Source: Elusimicrobiota bacterium (GTDB lineage: Bacteria > Elusimicrobiota > Elusimicrobia > UBA1565 > UBA9628). From it: a stretch of DNA of 6,395 nt. The position numbers were made by a program, and so were the translations under genes. Of this stretch, positions 5,763 to 6,395 are shown piece by piece. The stretch is taken from positions 1 through 6,395 of the forward strand of contig JAGWJU010000076.1 of NCBI GenBank assembly GCA_028865585.1, given 5' to 3'. Under the pieces are notes generated by a model, which worked only from the letters and a program-made list of their open reading frames with translations, did not search any database and was not told where the DNA came from. Positions within the stretch are counted from its first letter, which is position 1. Each line of letters opens with the position of its first letter.

Positions 5763-6166
5763 GCAAGCCGCGCAAGCTCGGAGGGCCCTCTCCGTTCTCG
5801 TCCTTGGTCTGCGGGGCCATGGCCGAGCGGGGCCTCGGGCTGCGCGCTTTGTGCCGCGCCGTCGGACTCGACGCCTCGTTTTTCTCCAAGGTCCTCTCGG
5901 GCAAGAGAAGCCCGCCCGGGGAGGATGCGGTGCTCCGAAGCCTTGCCGCCGTCCTGGGCGTGGATCCGGTGCGGCTGATTCTCTCGACCGGCCGCCTGCC
6001 CGCGGAGATGGAGTCCTTGTGGCGAGAGCCGGATTTGGGCGCTTTCGCCGCTCAACATCGTCCGGCGCCGCGCCCCTCCGCTTGGGCCTTGCGCGCCGCG
6101 TCCGCGCCTGCGCCGCGTCCGCCCGCGGCGCCTCCTCATCCGCAGATTTCGGAGGAGCTTTTGTGA
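5759..6166 (+). CDS. XRE-family helix-turn-helix protein between comM and dprA
   Basis: A 135-aa probable DNA-binding protein. A Cro/C1-type helix-turn-helix domain covers about residues 13-75: FSSLVCGAMAERGLGLRALCRAVGLD gives helices 1-2, and ASFFSKVLSGKRSPPGEDAV carries the recognition helix and the turn after it. LRSLAAVLGVDPVRLIL closes the bundle. After a short bridging segment (EMESLWREPDLGAF), the C-terminal 40 or so residues are Pro/Ala/Arg-rich and probably disordered. No ligand-binding domain is visible. The GTG start is chosen because it forms a 4-base overlap with the comM stop and has a GAGGG site; another in-frame ATG lies at 5819 but would cut off helix 1. The tight overlaps on both sides imply co-translation with comM and dprA. 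It may regulate this operon or other competence genes; that is inferred only from context. I know no named family for it. Confidence 0.82.
   Translation: MSKPRKLGGPSPFSSLVCGAMAERGLGLRALCRAVGLDASFFSKVLSGKRSPPGEDAVLRSLAAVLGVDPVRLILSTGRLPAEMESLWREPDLGAFAAQHRPAPRPSAWALRAASAPAPRPPAAPPHPQISEELL
6151..6155 (+). promoter_or_regulatory. Ribosome-binding site selecting the GTG start of dprA
   Basis: GGAGG followed by AGCTTTT places the GTG at 6163 at good spacing. The same frame read further upstream gives no DprA-like sequence, so this start is preferred and the protein begins close to its conserved region. Confidence 0.65.
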
Positions 6167-6395
6167 GCGTTCCATCCGCTGCGCGGGACATTGCCGGCCC
6201 GCCCGCCGCTCTCCTGGAAAATGATTATCCGGATCTCCTGCGCAGCCTGCCCGAGCGGCCCGAGAAGCTCTACGCCCTGGGCCTTCCCCCGGACGGCACG
6301 CCGGCCTTGGCGCTGGTGGGCTCGCGAAGGCCCAGCGCCTACGGGCGCCGCATGGCCCGAGCCCTGGCCCGCGAGGCGGCCGCGCGGGGGCTGGC
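6163..6395 (+). CDS. dprA: DNA-processing protein DprA/Smf, N-terminal part (3' end outside window)
   Basis: DprA binds incoming single-stranded DNA during natural transformation and loads RecA on it. The first 77 codons are visible, starting at GTG inside the stop of the HTH gene (GTGA overlap). The hallmark pattern is present: YPDLLRSLPERPEKLYALG at residues 22-40, then the start of the Rossmann-fold core, ALALVGSRRPSAYGRRMA, where VGSR and the following YG are strongly conserved, and the helix ARALAREAAARGLA at the edge. Only about 20 residues precede the conserved YPDLL segment, so the N-terminal SAM-like domain found in many DprA proteins appears to be absent, as in shorter family members. 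The C-terminal half lies outside the window. Together with comM this makes a recombination/uptake module. The identification is secure from the combined motif even though the gene is cut. Confidence 0.92.
   Translation, partial: MSVPSAARDIAGPPAALLENDYPDLLRSLPERPEKLYALGLPPDGTPALALVGSRRPSAYGRRMARALAREAAARGL

Noticed and set aside
5330..6175. A 281-codon open frame on the - strand over comM and the HTH gene
   Set aside because: Arg/Ala/Pro-rich with no domain; it is a shadow of the + strand genes.

Overview
This is a gene-dense, GC-rich bacterial stretch (roughly two thirds G+C by eye). All nine genes lie on the + strand and are separated by at most about 21 bases or overlap by a few bases, so the layout looks like one long operon. 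There is no rRNA, tRNA, CRISPR array, insertion sequence or integrase. The organism cannot be named from the sequence. The GC-rich codon use, frequent GTG starts, Ala/Pro-rich linkers and a mosaic operon mixing microcompartment, signalling and competence genes would suit an uncultured lineage such as Elusimicrobiota or a relative, but that is a low-confidence guess.

Left part (1-1150), a bacterial microcompartment (BMC) module. It opens with the C-terminal end of deoxyribose-phosphate aldolase (DeoC). Next come a 100-aa four-knuckle zinc-ribbon protein, a PduA/EutM-like hexameric shell protein, and a 92-aa protein whose N-terminal amphipathic helix plus Pro/Ala linker resembles an encapsulation peptide. 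Aldolase next to a shell gene matches the 'sugar phosphate utilization' (SPU) class of BMC loci, in which DeoC would make acetaldehyde and glyceraldehyde-3-phosphate inside the shell.

Middle part (1154-4214), an unusual signalling/ATPase pair. A 555-aa protein carries a DnaA-type AAA+ core between an unfamiliar N-terminal domain with a long Pro/Glu/Ala linker and an unfamiliar C-terminal alpha/beta domain. It has no DnaA domain IV for DNA binding. Its stop overlaps the start of a membrane-anchored GAF histidine kinase, and no response regulator is in the window.

Right part (4218-6395), a natural-transformation module. It holds the YifB/ComM AAA+ helicase-like protein, a small XRE-family helix-turn-helix protein, and the N-terminal part of DprA, joined by 4-base GTGA overlaps.

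The most original elements are the DnaA-like protein without domain IV, the two small BMC-linked proteins, and the HTH gene inserted between comM and dprA. How the BMC, ATPase/kinase and competence parts work together, if they do, cannot be read from the sequence. Co-transcription is the only link seen directly.
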